Positions 10,800-22,998 of a stretch of 64,000 nt of DNA are shown here, piece after piece. Where the stretch lies: positions 1,302,001-1,366,000 of the forward strand of contig JARFIW010001320.1 in the NCBI GenBank assembly GCA_036346225.1, given 5' to 3'. Numbering within the stretch: the stretch's first letter is position 1; every line of letters starts with the position of its first letter. The position numbers and the translations under genes were made by a program. A model generated the notes under the pieces. The model had not been told where the DNA came from and did no database searches. It was given only the letters and a program-made list of their open reading frames with translations. This DNA is from Platerodrilus igneus. Lineage: Eukaryota > Arthropoda > Insecta > Coleoptera > Lycidae.

Positions 10800-11745
10800 T
10801 ACCAACAATGTTAAAGTTACGAAGTTCGAAAACTGACTGGCGATCAGGGGCTCCTCAGGGTATTTATGTAATTCCTGCTCTTACATCATTTTGTGGGAAA
10901 TGCAGTACACACAAAACTACAGGAAAAACCCAAGAACTAACACGAAAGCTTTTAACCGGCTTAGAGATCAATACACCGGACCAAATCAAGAAGTGTAAAG
11001 CATATAGGAAAATGAAAGGAATAAGGTAGCGATCATCGAGGACAAAGATGGAATAGCCTAACACTGCAAAAGGTCGTCGCAGGACGGATATTTCTAGTAA
11101 AGAGACAGTAACGTTTTCCACCTCAAGTAAAGGAATTGGTTTCTTGCAAAAAACCCAAAGTAAGAAAAAGAGCAAAGAGGAAACCCAACAGCACAAGCAA
11201 AAACGAGACAATAACTGTGGAGCCTCAAAGTATGCAAAGTAACAAGAGAGTGCTGGATAGAAAAGTTGAGATATTTTAAGCTGTGATAACAAAGAATCGT
11301 ATTAAACAAACAACCGAAGAAAAGAATAGCTAACTAGGTTTAAAAGTCGACTAAGTCGTGGTTTCCGAAGAAGAAAAAATCTAGAAAACATCTACGCAGC
11401 AGATCGAAAAATTTAACTAAATGTGTAAGAGAAGTAGCAGTAAGAAATCCAGGAGAGGGGTAGGGAAAGGAAAGTGGACTAAATGAAATGAAGAAGCTAA
11501 ACTAAAAACTCTAACCTAAACATAAAACTATAAGTAACTAGTACCAAAACTAAAGAAAAAAAAGAACAACCTAAAATATGTATGTGTGTGAGGGTGAGCG
11601 GGTGTGTATGACTGTGTTTATGAAGTGTGTGTGTGTGTGCGTGTGTTTGTGTGTGTATGTGTTGGGCCGCTTTAGTTGCCTCTTATGACAGGCAGGTCGT
11701 ACCGTGCGAATATTTTAATCCTGGACGCAAACGGAGTTGAAATGA
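10800..11745 (+). repeat. Dispersed repeat family R, copy in B1
   Basis: This block shares sequence with 20,210-21,060, both palindrome arms and 61,190-63,122. Landmarks are a basic stretch encoding SRKKSK- and VTKNRIKQTTEEK-like peptides in the better-preserved copies, an A-rich section, a (GT)n tract at 11,581-11,662, then TTGGGCCGCTTTAGTTGCC and GACAGGCAGGTCGTACCGTG. The layout suggests a non-LTR retroelement fragment, but no RT or endonuclease is present, so the class is open. The 142-codon hydrophobic frame on the opposite strand (10,864-11,292) is a shadow of this A-rich strand. Confidence 0.55.
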
Positions 11746-11879
11746 GTATGAGGAGCAAAAACAAAAGAAGAGAAATAAAACCAATCAGAACAATAAAATC
11801 ATTAGAAAACAAGAAATCTTAAAGTTTAAAAATCAAGTCCTAAGGAAGGACAAAGTCAGCATAGAAATTGGCAACGTAG

Positions 11880-13150
11880 AGGAATAGTTATGGGGCTTAC
11901 AGTGTTTGCGTGGCCAGAAAGAAAACGAAGCCAAATCAAGTACGCTAGGATGCCAGAATGGGCAGGTTTGAGGTCGTTGACGTGCCAGATGCTTTTGGAA
12001 CCAGAAGGATCGGTAAGCTCATAGATGCAAGGAAAAACAACTTTCCTGATGAAAAAGGACCAAGAAATTTGGGACCGAGCTTAGTATTGAAATGCTGTGA
12101 AGCGTCGGACAAAGTGAAATTACACTGTTAAACGGAATGGCCTAATTGAAAAAACATTGCGTCGACGGAGGTTATACCGGTTATGGGTGTTACGGTAAGC
12201 TGTGGATAGTTTCTTGAAGACATGGGAGCGAATATTTTTGAAGTGTTCGGAATCAGGGGAAGGATGTTTGGGATCCGGAACATACATGTCGTTTATCTCA
12301 GACTGTTGTCCGAAATAACCGCCGTAGAGGATATATTCACGACCAGACAGGGCAAAGAAAGAAGTAAAACCAAGGATCTCATATTGGACGTTCGGATGGC
12401 GCAGCAAACTTGTGGAAGAGTAGCATCCTAGTGACGTTGGTTATCACGGACATATGAAACAATCATGGTCTTGAGGAAGCGGTTAACACGTTCATCAGGA
12501 TTGGCTTGGGGATGGTAACGGGCGGTGAAAAGGATTTTGAAATGATAACGGGCACACAAGGAGGTGAACTGTCGACTACGGAATTGCACACCGTTATCTG
12601 TGATAAAGTATTGGGGAACACCAAAAAGTAGGAAGACTTGGTCTTCAAGGATTTTGGATACGGATACTACAGTGGCACTACACATAGGAAAGGACAGAAA
12701 AAACTTATTAAAATAATTAGCCACTACAAGGATGTAGAAATAACCACGAGTGGAATGAGGAAGAGGATCTACTGTGTCACAGAAAATAATTTGCCAGGGA
12801 TAGGATGGTTTGGTCCTAGGAGCAAAAAGACCAGGGGAAGGCAACTGTTCAACTTTGTGAGCAGCACAAACCCGCCAACGTCGAATGTAACGAGCGACGT
12901 CAGTTCTGAGACAAGGCCAATAATATTTTTGAAGGAGACTAGCAGAAGTTTTGGTCACGCCACAATAACCGGAAGTAGGAGGATCGTGATGAAAGAAGAT
13001 CAGATTTTTACGCTGTTCAGAATACACGACGATATTCCAATCGTTCGGAGAATTGGCAGCGATAAAAGTTTTGTGGCGATGGAATAGGATATTGTCAACC
13101 ACGGACCAGGAAGGATAACGTTTAGAGGAGTTAGAAACTTTTGGGATCAT
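11880..13150 (-). pseudogene. pol: Ty3/gypsy integrase, unit 1
   Basis: The frame at 13,150-12,428 starts with a weak zinc-binding region (one expected His and the first Cys appear replaced: GYCGVTKT, RRWRVCAAH). It continues with the catalytic core: FCDTVDPLP (first Asp), FITDNGVQF (second Asp) and HPQANPDERVNR (Glu, 34 residues after the second Asp). A second frame (12,407-12,120) gives the C-terminal part: GREY, then RYNLRRR. A third, shifted frame at about 12,090-11,930 encodes a GPY/F module (KLGPKFLGPF, YELTDPSGSKSIWHV, DLKP). The core still has all three acidic residues, but frameshifts split the protein. Confidence 0.9.
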
Positions 13151-13360
13151 TGAATTGTACCACGGGTCAGGAGTGGGAAGAGCGACTTCGAGGGAGGTAA
13201 TTGTAGAAATTGAAATTGGTTCAAGGTCCGGAACAGAACGAGAAAAGGCATCAAGAACAACATAATCTCTACCCTTACGGTGAATAATGGCAAAGTCATA
13301 TTGTTGGAAGCGAAGGGACCAGCAGGCTAAGCTACCGGAAGGACTTTGGAGTTTATTGAG

Positions 13361-13700
13361 TCAAAGGAAGGAATGGTGATCAGTGATAACGGAAAAATGA
13401 GAATCCTCAACGTAAGGACGGAACTTCTCAATCGCCCACATTACTGCTAGGCACTCCTTCTCAGTAACTGAGTAGTTGCGCTCAGGCTTGGTAAGTGAAC
13501 GACTGATGTAGCTTACTACCTTCTTGCCGTCGGGATAGGATTGGCTGAGGAAGGCATCCAAACCGAAGTGAGAGGCTTCAATTTGAAAGGTAAAGGGTAA
13601 GGTAAAGTCAGGGCAGGAAAGGATGGGGGCAGAAACTAGGTGTTGGTTAAGGGAATGGTAGGCAGATTGACAATCGCGGGTTCAAGAGAAAGGGGTGTTT
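13361..13700 (-). pseudogene. pol: Ty3/gypsy RNase H fragment, unit 1
   Basis: The 66-codon frame at 13,561-13,361 reads YISRSLTKPERNYSVTEKE, then CLAVMWAIEKFRPY, then FSVITDHHSFL. This is the standard Ty3/gypsy RNase H signature: the S-R-L-x-x-x-E-x-N-Y segment, the TEKE catalytic Glu, and the TDH motif where TD(H/N) is expected. Its N-terminal part, up to about 13,700, is out of frame. It lies between RT and integrase in the normal order. Confidence 0.9.
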
Positions 13701-13961
13701 TAGCGGGTTAGGTTAAAAAGCGGAGCCGTGAGGGTTCCAAATTCGGGATGAAGCGTCGGTGCCAACTGGCTATGCTAATCGGTTGACGGAGTGCGGTAAC
13801 GGCAGAGGGAGGGCGGAACTTAAGGATTGCAGAAGCTTTGTCGGGATCAACAAAGAAATCATTCCGGTTAAGGATGTAACCAAGATGGCGGAGTTCCGGA
13901 AGGCAGAAATGACACTTGTCTTGACAGAGAGTAAGGCCAGCACGGAAGAAACGAGAAAGAA

Positions 13962-14520
13962 CTAGGTCAAGAATTTGGAAGTGTTCTTCGAATGACGAGA
14001 TAGTAATGATGATATCATCGAGGTAGGCGAAGCAGAACTGATGACTTGAAAAGTAGCAGAAGAATTATGAAGTGCAAAAGGGAGACCGCAAAATTGGAAC
14101 AAACGTCGATGAGGGACGATAAAAGCTGTAATAGGTTTTGATTTGGGAGCAAGAGGGATTTGCCATGCGGAGCGAATGAATATCGAGGAAAGAGAGAAAA
14201 CGAGCATCACAGAGACGGTTTAGGATCGTGGGGATGTAAGGAAGAGGATGGGTGTCTTCTTGGGGGACTTGATTAACTTTGCGGAAGTCAATGCAGAACC
14301 TATAAGAATCATCTTCCTTTTTGACTAAAACAATTGGACTAGACCAGGGACTAGTGAAAGATTCGACAATTCCAAGACGTAGCATCCCCTCGAGTTTGGA
14401 ATGGGCTACTTTAAAAAGGGGAGGAAAAAAGAATAGTATTGTTGGTTGGTAGATTCGGAGGATGTACGGATATGGTACTGAACTAAGAGTGTGCAACCAG
14501 GCCTGAAGGTTGTTTAGCAA
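13962..14520 (-). pseudogene. pol: Ty3/gypsy reverse transcriptase, unit 1
   Basis: Two overlapping frames (14,520-14,065 and 14,210-13,962) carry RT motifs: LRLGIVESFTSPWSSPIVLV, KKEDDSYRFCIDFRKVNQV, HPLPYI, FLSFLDIHS (DLxxGY-type region, damaged), then QIPLAPKSKPITAF and FQFCGLPFALHNSSATFQ. The codons for the YLDD box survive as DNA near 14,020, but a 16-base deletion relative to unit 2, just upstream of it on the coding strand, puts it out of frame. RT is therefore broken both by frameshift and around the catalytic box. Confidence 0.9.
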
Positions 14521-14940
14521 AGGCGGAGGAAATACAAAAATCTAATCGATAACGTTGGGTAGGAGGAAGGTCGGACACAATGTGGGCAGGATCAGGAGTA
14601 GTGATGACCATTGAGGTAGGAGAAGCGAAGGTCCAGTCGCAATCGCAAAAATTTGTACAGACTTCCAAAAGTCGACACCAAGAATGAGTTTGTGTGAAAC
14701 TTCTGGAATCACAAGTACGTACAGAGTAGTGACAGAATTTTGAAGCACTGTAGGGAGAGAAAAGAACCCTTTGATGGTGCATCTAGAATTGTCAGCTAAG
14801 CTACAGAAAGTAGAAGTATGACGAAAAAGGTGTAGATCTTGTAAACGGTTCCTACCGGGATCACCAAGAATGGTTCGCGTAGCACTGGAATCAAGGAGAC
14901 CAATAAAAAAAATACCAAAAAGCTGAACTTTTAACTAAGG
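14483..14940 (-). pseudogene. pol: Retropepsin-like protease, unit 1
   Basis: The minus-strand translation of about 14,905-14,542 shows a D-S-S-A-T motif where the retropepsin D-S/T-G-A lies, then VIPEVSHKLILGVDFWK, a typical retropepsin C-terminal flap-to-helix segment ending ILGxDF. It sits just before RT, as expected for Ty3/gypsy. Several frames are needed to read it. The Gly-to-Ser change in the active-site motif is found in some retroelement proteases or may be decay. Confidence 0.75.
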
Positions 14941-16213
14941 ACCTTCGTCGCCACGCACATTCGCACAAAAACTTATAGATGGGAAAATGCGGCTGCAGTT
15001 CTTTATGGGCTAGATACTGGAACCACCAATTTAACTATACAGCACAGAAAGCATTGTAAAGCGCGACTTTACAACATCCCTTCGGTTAGAAAATGTTGTA
15101 TTCAATGTGTCTCTTTCAAAGCGCGGTCTCTATTTTATAAGCAGAGAACCATGTATGGGTGTAGATATTTGGCTTTCAAAAATATAGCCGAAGGATCAAG
15201 TGTGCAGAATTCTCAGACGACAGCTTCAGAAATACAAACTGTAACAGCTTGCCAAAAAGGGGTTAACGCATTAAAAAAAATTTTTAAACAAAGGAAAGCA
15301 ATGTTACTACTTTGAAACATCTTCACAGCTGTAAAATAGCAGATAACAAGTTCATTGACAAGTGTTCATTTACTAGGCAGATGGTTAAGTGGCCTTATCT
15401 TTTAGAAGAAAGCTGTGCATTTATGTGCAACTGTAATTAAAATGTAGTCACAGCAGCTGGTAGAATTTATTTGTAGCAACTTTGTAATCTGGAGCTTCTT
15501 AAGCAGCTGTTTGATTCTATATGGCAAAATTTTATATAGAGTAATTACTTGAGAAGGTTTATAATTAACACTAATTTCAAATGGTAGGAATTCGAGCTTG
15601 TTAAGAAATTTTAAGGTATTTTAGATGAATGCAGAAAAGATTGCTTGCAGTGTTTTGGTATGTTTGTGAATAATGATCTAGTTGTGAATACCTTTTTTTT
15701 CCAATAAATAGTCATTGCATTTTTATAATACGTGGGGGGGGGCTGTACCATAATAATCGCAGCAATATATTGCGTCGAACCCCTACGTTGCTGGCGTCAA
15801 TAAAATGCTGACATGAACCGAACAGAGATGTGTTCAACAACTGGGTATTAAGAAATTGCTATAATATTAGAGGTCTCACGCTTTTAGTATCAGTATATCT
15901 GACGTTATATTAGAAGTCATATAGAGATATCTCATACGTTGAGCGCCAATTTTCTTTAACTTCTAAACTCGTAATCATCTCCTATATCCAACAGTCGTAA
16001 AATTTCTTACCTAAATAAAAGAAACCACTACTGCGGGTAGAGTATAAACCCTCAATTCAATTGGAATATTACCTCACGAAGAGTTTAAAAATACAAATAT
16101 TTACAATAAATATCAATAATAAACCAAGATAAGTAGGCAAAGCAAAGCAAATCACATAAAATATTCAGAATTCATCAAAGTATCAATGTGCACTACGTAT
16201 GTACTGATAATTA
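14941..16213 (-). other. gag-less leader region of segment B1
   Basis: About 1.27 kb upstream (minus strand) of the protease where gag should lie. I find no open frame of 60 codons or more in it and no zinc knuckle. On the minus strand a TATAAAATAG word lies near 15,135, within a stretch also conserved in B2 near 24,360. This could be promoter-like or simply leader sequence. Confidence 0.4.
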
Positions 16214-17795
16214 TCTATCAGGGTTAGAATATTTTTACCTCCGACTATTACTTAAAAAAATATCTTTGAACCAAAAGTTTGTATAAATTGCTCTTTGTTA
16301 TAAATTATTTTTTAAGTAGATACTGAATTAATAAAATTTTACAACTACAAAGTATTATTAAATTCACAATGCGCATTTTCAATTCTCTTTTATAGAAAAC
16401 AAAATTTATAAAGTAATCTTACCTTGATTATAGTATTCTTGAATATACAGAAACACGGTTTCCCAATATAGACGTTTTTCTTAAGAATTGAAGTACAAAC
16501 AAAGTTACATAAATTGACATCCGGTTTAAATTCATAATCCAAATTGACCCAAATTTTATTTCAGCAGCTTCAAACCAATTAGATAAAAACGATTACTTTC
16601 AGTGAGCAGATTAATTCTTGAAGAAATGACTTTGTAGTGTTATTTAAAATTTTCTATTGACGTGATTAAAACCATCTAGGGTAATACTTATGATATATAC
16701 AGAGGTGCTTAGAATTACTACGAGTAGTACTTAGAAATCTTATAGAGTAGCGTAATATTACCTTGGGTGGTACTTAGAAGTTTTTAAGGTGGTACTTAGA
16801 AGTTCTACAATAATCTCAAAAACAATTCGAACAAGAAAGTTCCACTAATAATTTTATTTAGCTAAGTTGAAATATACTTAGTTTTATTCTTCAATATTTA
16901 ATTATTTTCAATTGTTAATATTTCGTAGCAGTTTATGAATTTTCACATTTTACTGACTCGCTGAAAAATCAGTTATCATTTTCTCTTAGTACATGTACTG
17001 TTATTTATAAATATTAATTCCAATAACGAAGTATTTGTTCGCAGAAATTTTCATGCCACACCTCGTACTGGCCTTGATAAAATGTACATACACTATGTCC
17101 AATGAGCTATTTGCATTTTAGATATTCAAAATTCTAAACGTTGAACACTTCGAATATCGTTAATTCGACGTTATTTTTATAAGTAAATTTCCAATAATGT
17201 TTTCTATTTAGTATATTTTTAATCTCGAATTGTAAATAGCAGCTTCGTTTTGTTGGTGTCTTTTCAACTGCGAAGATGGACGATAAAAATTTACTAGGCT
17301 ATGTGACCGATGGAATGTAATAAAAATACGAATTTACCAATTTAACATTTGCGCGATTATTGATATTATTAATGTTTTAAAATAAATAAAATTCTTGAGT
17401 TTAAATTAATACGTTTATTCCATTAATAGCTTTCAATGCTAATGAATGAAGTGATGTATAAAATGATACTCAATTTCTCCAAAATAAAGTACGCCTTCAT
17501 AAAGGCTTCGCTTCTTAATACTTTGAATGAATGAAATAATGCATAAAATCTTCCTCAATTTTGCTAATATAAAGCGCATTCTCAACAACAAACGTTTTTA
17601 ATAAAAGTTAGCCCTTTTATATTTACTCAATCAGAGTTGATATTCAAACCATCTCAACTAAGATGGCGCCCTTTTCTCAGCATCTTATAGCAACTGAAAG
17701 TTAGCAAAATTTATTTAGTTAGATTAATTAACGGCAGTAAAATAAAATTAGCAATCTAATATCCGCTTCTAGTAATTAAAAACCGATCAAAAATT

Positions 17796-17860
17796 CGACT
17801 ACGGTGAGATTTGAACCTGCCATGTACTCAGACTTCCGGTCTAGTTCATGGCTTGCCACT
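17796..17860 (-). repeat. tRNA-like (SINE-type) sequence in A2
   Basis: Same as the A1 copy at 9,066-9,130, with a few changes; the B-box-like GGTTCAAATCTCACC is intact on the minus strand. Confidence 0.5.
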
Positions 17861-17864
17861 TAGT

Positions 17865-18544
17865 TCTCTCGAAATGTCAGTAAGTCTAAATAGATGAATT
17901 TTGAATTGCTATTATAAATTTAGTCTTCTTTACGATGACATTAATCAACTGCAACCTTTTCGCTGAGTTGAAATAGTGTCATTTTGGTTAATGCAAATTG
18001 TTTCCCTTTCATAAGATGTTACATGCCAAATGGCAATGTGGCGTGTTTTAGATTTAGTTACAATTTATAAGTTAATTGCTGCGTATTTATAAATTAATAA
18101 CATTAACTTTCGTCGTCGCTGACAGTCGTGCCTGCGCAGAGTGAATGCAGGGGTGCGCGAGTGTCGAAAGCGGGATTAGCCACAAGACGTGAACGAAGCA
18201 ACAACTATCTAGCGGGTGTGTTTTTCTCTTTAGAAAAGGTATGTAGGTTTCTTGTACTTTTACCTTTATTGTACCTGTTAAATTATCTTTGACCCCCTAC
18301 GACTGCAGTAGAGGTTTAGGACGGATGGCAATTTGGTAATCAACATGGCGTAACCCAACCTGCAAATCACCGCTAGACCCTGAGATTTAAGTTCCGAGAT
18401 GCTACCACGTGAGTAATTTGATTTTATTTGAATTGTGCATGTGAATTTGACTTAAATAGCGATTGCATCACTCGTAAAGCGTGGTCGGTATATGTTATAA
18501 AATGGCGGGTAAAATATGCCGCGTGTAAGTATACCAAAGACCTC
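17865..18544. repeat. 680-base segment present in A2 and A3, absent from A1
   Basis: In A1 the sequence CTTAGTGAACGATTATT is continuous at about 9,129. In A2 the same point is split into CTTAGT...CTAGTGAACG by this segment, flanked by TAGT on both sides. It includes a CpG-richer core near 18,110-18,200 (CTGCGCAGAGTGAATGCAG). Either it is an insertion with a 4-base duplication, or A1 lost it through TAGT microhomology. A related CGCAGAGTG core occurs near 30,630. Confidence 0.6.
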
Positions 18545-19340
18545 TAGTGAACGATTATTATCATCGATTAAAGAAACACCTCCAAAAACATATTTGCATT
18601 TGTGTAGTAGAGGAACCTTCAAAGTAGCACGGTTTAATTAATTCGGCCGTTGATAGATAAAAGCTTTGAAAGTAAATAACAAAGGTCGTTTGTTGCAATT
18701 TCTATTTTAGACGTACGAGCAACGCACAATAGTTCACAGGCAATTACAATCGATCTAAATCTTATTTGTCCTCTAAATGAAGACTGTGTAACAAGATCTT
18801 AAGGTCTTTGAGCTCCGGTTTTATTACAGCAAACGTTAATAGAGAGGATTTGAAACTGTTTGCCATTTGACGCTTTGATGATAATTCTACAAAATTGTTT
18901 TTCGTGTATTTACCATCTAGAATTGCTCTTTTATTTACTTCGCTTTAGTCATATTTCTACAACGGAATTAACGAAATGAAAGTCAAATGCATGAGTGACT
19001 TTGGTGCTACTCAATAATTAGAAACTTTGTTTAAAGACAAACAAAAATCTGATTTAAGAAAATAGTATACCAGTATTTACTTGCTCTCTTTAATGAAAAG
19101 TCCATGAATATCTAAATAAAAGCTCAACGTTTTCTTTGTGTGAGTTTTGTTTGAGAACTCGATAAATTAAAACTTGTATTCTCCGTTTTATACACTATTG
19201 TACATACGAAAGCTGTCTGCAAACTTTAAACGACTCTTCGTGTCTCATTATTTAGATTAGAGCACAAACAATCGATTCCCTAAAAGTCTTGCTACGCTCA
19301 AAAGTTAAATTTAAGAAAAAGTTTATTGGGGTTGTTTGCA

Positions 19341-19402
19341 GAAAACAAACATCACCAATCTGATAAGCTGCAATACAGCAAAACCGGTGTTAAGTTGTTT
19401 TC
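19341..19402 (+). ncRNA. Hammerhead-like motif in A2
   Basis: Counterpart of the A1 and A3 motifs. It has outer pairing GAAAACAA / TTGTTTTC and stem II GCTG / CAGC, but the core reads CTGATAAG (G8 changed to A) and the GAAA box reads AAAA. It is almost certainly inactive. Confidence 0.35.
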
Positions 19403-20209
19403 CATAGAAAAAAACCAAACATATACAGTTTAATATTATCATAAACTAAAGATAGTACCTTTTCTAAAATATAAAGAATTTTGATAATTATTTTTAAGGG
19501 ATTAATAAGATAGGTACTTATACCTATCCGTACTAAACACGCTTTATCAAAATCGTTTTCATATCAAAAGGATCTTTATTTGAAATCACCTCTGTAGGAG
19601 TATGCAACCAACGATACTCCTAACTTATCCATGCAAATATATAGCATGCACGCACAAACAACCCGTCAACCAATAACAGACTCGTTCAACACCCTTTAGA
19701 ATACAAATTGAACCGTCTGAATGTACAATACAAACAAACCTTGATATAAGAGTAGCACCAAACGCTAGAACATATCACTACTTATCGCTCTCTCTTTAAG
19801 AAAGTCACCAAACTTTGTCATGTTAACTTTTTTTGGTGGTATTTGGAACTAAAAAGAGACCCACCTGTGCAGCCAGCTAGCTCGAGTTACGAACTCTGCA
19901 GTGAACATAAGAAATAGGAGTGGTTGTTTAATTAGACTTGTAAAAGCGATGCAAAAGATCTAAAAGGTGCTAAATAAAAATATAGCGGGGCGCGTGATAG
20001 GTTTTGGGCCTTTAGGAGCTTCTATATAAAAAAATGTTAATTTTCCCAAAAAACTTCTATCAATTTTATTCTCAATTATACAATTACATAAATGACTTTT
20101 TTCTTGTTACAATCTGCTTAAACGTTTATATTCCCTAAACTAATTGAAGTTGACAAAATACTTGAAATCAATAATTAATAGTTAAAAATTATGGTGAGTA
20201 GCTTGAACT

Positions 20210-21060
20210 ACCAACAATGTTAAAGTTATAAAGTTCGAGACTGATTGGCCATAAGGGGCTCCTCAGGGTATTCATGTAATTCCTGCTCTCCCATCATTTT
20301 GTGAGAAATGCAGTACACACAAAACTACAAGAAAAACTCAAGAACTAACGCAAAAGTTTTTATCCGGCTTAGAGACCCATACACCGGACCAAATCAAGAA
20401 GTGTAAAGGACATAGGAAAAGAAAAGGTATAAGGTAGCGATTATCAAGAACAAAGATGGAATAGCCTAACACTGCAAAAGGTCGTCGCAGGGCGGATACT
20501 CTAGTAAAGAGACAGTAACGTTTTTCACCTCAAGTAAAAAAATTGGTTTCTCGCAAAAAATCCAAAGTAAGAAAAAGAGCAAGGAGGAAAACCAACAGCA
20601 CAAGCCAAAACGAGGCAATAACTTTCAAGCCTCAAAATATGCAAAGTAACAAGAAAGTGCTGGATAGAAAAGTTGAGATATTTCAAGCTGTGATAACAAA
20701 GAATCGTATTAAACAAACAACCGAAGAGAAGAAAAAAGCTAACTAGGTTTAAAAGTCGACTAAGTCGTGGTTTTCGAAGAAGAAAAAATCTAGAAAGCAT
20801 TTACCACAGGAAGCAGATCGAAAAATCTAACTAAATTTGTAAGAGAACTAGCAGTAAGAAATTCAAGAGAGGAGTGGGGAAAAGAAAGTGGACTAAAAGA
20901 AATGAAGAAGCTAAATTAAAAAATAAAAAACTCTAACCTAAACATAAAACCATAAGGAAGTAGTACCAAAACTAAAGAAAAGAAAGAACAACCTAAAATA
21001 TGTATGTGTGTGAAGGCAGGTCGTACCGTGCGTATATTTTAATCCCGGGCGCAAACGGAG
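20210..21060 (+). repeat. Dispersed repeat family R, copy in B2
   Basis: Colinear with 10,800-11,745. It holds a 67-codon plus-strand frame (20,543-20,746) rich in Lys and Arg (SRKKSKVRKRARRK, then VTKNRIKQTTEEKKK), the longest open version of this peptide in the window. The (GT)n and TTTAGTTGCC part is deleted, leaving GAAGGCAGGTCGTACCGTG. Confidence 0.5.
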
Positions 21061-21249
21061 TTGGGATGAGTATGAGGAGCAAAAAGAAAAGAAGAGAAAT
21101 AAAACCAATCAGAACAATAAAATCATTAGAAAACAACAAATCTTAAAGTTCAAAAATCAAGTCCTAATGAAGGACAAAGCCAGCATAGAAATTGGGAACA
21201 TAGAGGAATAGTAATGGGACTTACAGTGTTTGGGTGGCCAGAAAGAAAA

Positions 21250-22379
21250 CGAAGCCACATCAAGTACGCTAGGATGCCAGAATGGGCAGGTTTGAGGTCT
21301 TTGACGTGCCAGATGCTTTTGGAACCAGAAGGATCGGTAAGCTCATAGGTGCAAGGAAAAACAACTTTACTGATGGAAAAGGACCAAGGAATTTGGGACC
21401 GAGCTTAGCATTGAAATGATGTGAAGCGTCGGACAAAGTGAAATTACACTGTCAAACGAAATGGCCTAATTGAAAAAACATTGCGCCGACGGAGGTTATA
21501 CCGGTTATGGGTGTTACGGTAGGCTGTGGATAGTTTCTTGAATACATGGGAGCGAATATTTTTGAAGTGTTCGGAATCAGGGGAAGGATGTTTGGGATCC
21601 GAAACATAAATGTCGTTTATCTCAGACTGTTGTCCGAAATAACCGCCGGAGAGGATATATTCACGACCAGACAGGGCAAAGAAAGAAGTACAACCAAGGA
21701 TCTCATATTGGACGTTCGGATGGCGCAGCAAACTTGTGGAAGAGTAGCATCCTAGTGACGTTGGTTATCACGGGCATATGAAGCAATCATGGTCTTGAGG
21801 AATCGGTTAACACGTTTAGCAGGATTGGCTTGGGGATGGTAACGGGCGGTGAAAAGGATTTTGAAATGATAACGGGCACACAAGGAGATGAACTGGCGAC
21901 TACGGAATTGCACACCGTTATCTGTGATAAAGTATTGGGGAACACCAAAAAGTAGGAAGACTTGGTCTTCAAGGATTTTGGATACGGATACTACAGTGGC
22001 ACTACACATAAAAAAGGACAAAGGAAACTTATTAAAATATTCAGCCACTACAAGGATGTAGAAATAACCACGAGTGGAATGAGGAAGAGTACCTACTGTG
22101 TCACAGGAAATAATTTCCCAGGGATAGGTCAGTTCTGAAACAGGGCCAATAATATTTTTGAAGAAGACTAGCAGAAGTTTTGGTTACGCCACAATAACCG
22201 GAAGTAGAAGGATCGTGATGAAGGAAGATCAGATTTTTACGCTGTTCAGAATATACGACGATTTTCCAATCGTTCGGAGAATCGGCAGCGATAAAAGTTT
22301 TGTGGCGATGAAAAAGGATATTGTCAACCACGGACCAGAAAGGATAACGTTTAGAGGAGTTAGAAATTTTTGAGATCAT
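21250..22379 (-). pseudogene. pol: Ty3/gypsy integrase, unit 2
   Basis: Frames at 22,379-22,101, 22,048-21,752 and 21,731-21,444 are homologous to the unit 1 integrase. Relative to unit 1 there is a 121-base deletion near 22,128 that removes the end of the zinc-binding region and the first catalytic Asp segment. The second Asp motif (FITDNGVQF) is intact. The catalytic Glu is replaced by Lys (HPQANPAKRVNR against HPQANPDERVNR). The C-terminal RYNLRRR and, further down, the GPY/F region are present. Catalytically dead as read. Confidence 0.9.
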
Positions 22380-22589
22380 TGAATTGTACCACGGGTCAGG
22401 AGTAGGAAGTGCGACTTCGAGGGAGGTAATTGTAGAAATTGAAATTGGTTCAAGGCCCGGAACAGAACGAGAAAAGGCATCAAGAACAACATGCTCTCTG
22501 CCTTTACGGTAAATAATGGCAAAGTCATATTGTTGGAAGCGAAGGGACCAGCGGGCTAAGCTACCGGAAGGACTTTGGAGTTTATTGAG

Positions 22590-22850
22590 TCAAAGGAGGG
22601 AATGGTGATCAGTGATAACGGAAAAATGAGAATCCTCAACGTAAGGACGGAACTTCTCAATCGCCCACATCACTGCTAGACACTCCTTCTCAGTAACTGA
22701 GTAGTTGCGCTTAGGCTTGGTAAGTGAATGACTTGTGCAGCTTACCACCTTCTTGCCGTTGGAATAGGATTGGCTGAGGATGGCAGCCAAACCGAAATGA
22801 GAGGCGTCAATTGGAAAGGTGAAGGGTAAGGTAATGTCAGGGCAGGAAAA
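22590..22850 (-). pseudogene. pol: Ty3/gypsy RNase H fragment, unit 2
   Basis: The frame at 22,790-22,590 has SHSLTKPKRNYSVTEKE, CLAVMWAIEKFRPY and VITDHHSLL, colinear with unit 1. The catalytic TEKE and TDH motifs are kept. The N-terminal part is out of frame. Confidence 0.9.
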
Positions 22851-22998
22851 GATGGGGGCAGAAACTAGGTGTTGTTTAAGGGAAAGGTAGGCTGATTGAC
22901 AATCGGGGGTTCAAGAGAAAGGGGTGTTTTAGCGGGTTAGGTTAGAAAGCGTAGCTGTGAGGGTGCCAAATTCCGGATGAAGCGTCGGTGCCAACTGG

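Larger units (their letters stand above)
10583..16213 (-). mobile_element. Tandem-array segment B1: internal region of a defective Ty3/gypsy retrotransposon
   Basis: Segment B occurs twice (here and 19,995-25,454). On the minus strand it holds, from high to low coordinate, a 1.2 kb stretch without a gag frame (about 14,940-16,213), a broken pol (about 11,900-14,940), and a 3' region invaded by dispersed repeat R (10,800-11,745). No primer-binding site or polypurine tract is obvious next to the A segments. The element lacks a recognisable gag and env, so it was non-autonomous or is deeply eroded. Confidence 0.75.
16214..19994 (-). repeat. Tandem-array segment A2
   Basis: Second copy of A, about 3.78 kb, between B1 and B2. 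It matches A1 and A3 along its length with many scattered substitutions. Unlike A1 it contains the 680-base segment at 17,865-18,544. Unlike A3 it lacks the 192-base insertion. If A is an LTR, this copy is shared by two elements. No gene is recognised. Confidence 0.75.

Noticed and set aside
10864..11292. 142-codon hydrophobic minus-strand frame, membrane-protein-like
   Set aside because: It is the complement of an A-rich, Lys-rich stretch of dispersed repeat R; the homologous place in B2 gives only a shorter, different frame. T-rich DNA naturally encodes Leu/Phe.
12222..13087. Plus-strand frames of 69 and 149 codons
   Set aside because: They are shadows of the minus-strand Ty3/gypsy integrase, whose motifs are unmistakable.
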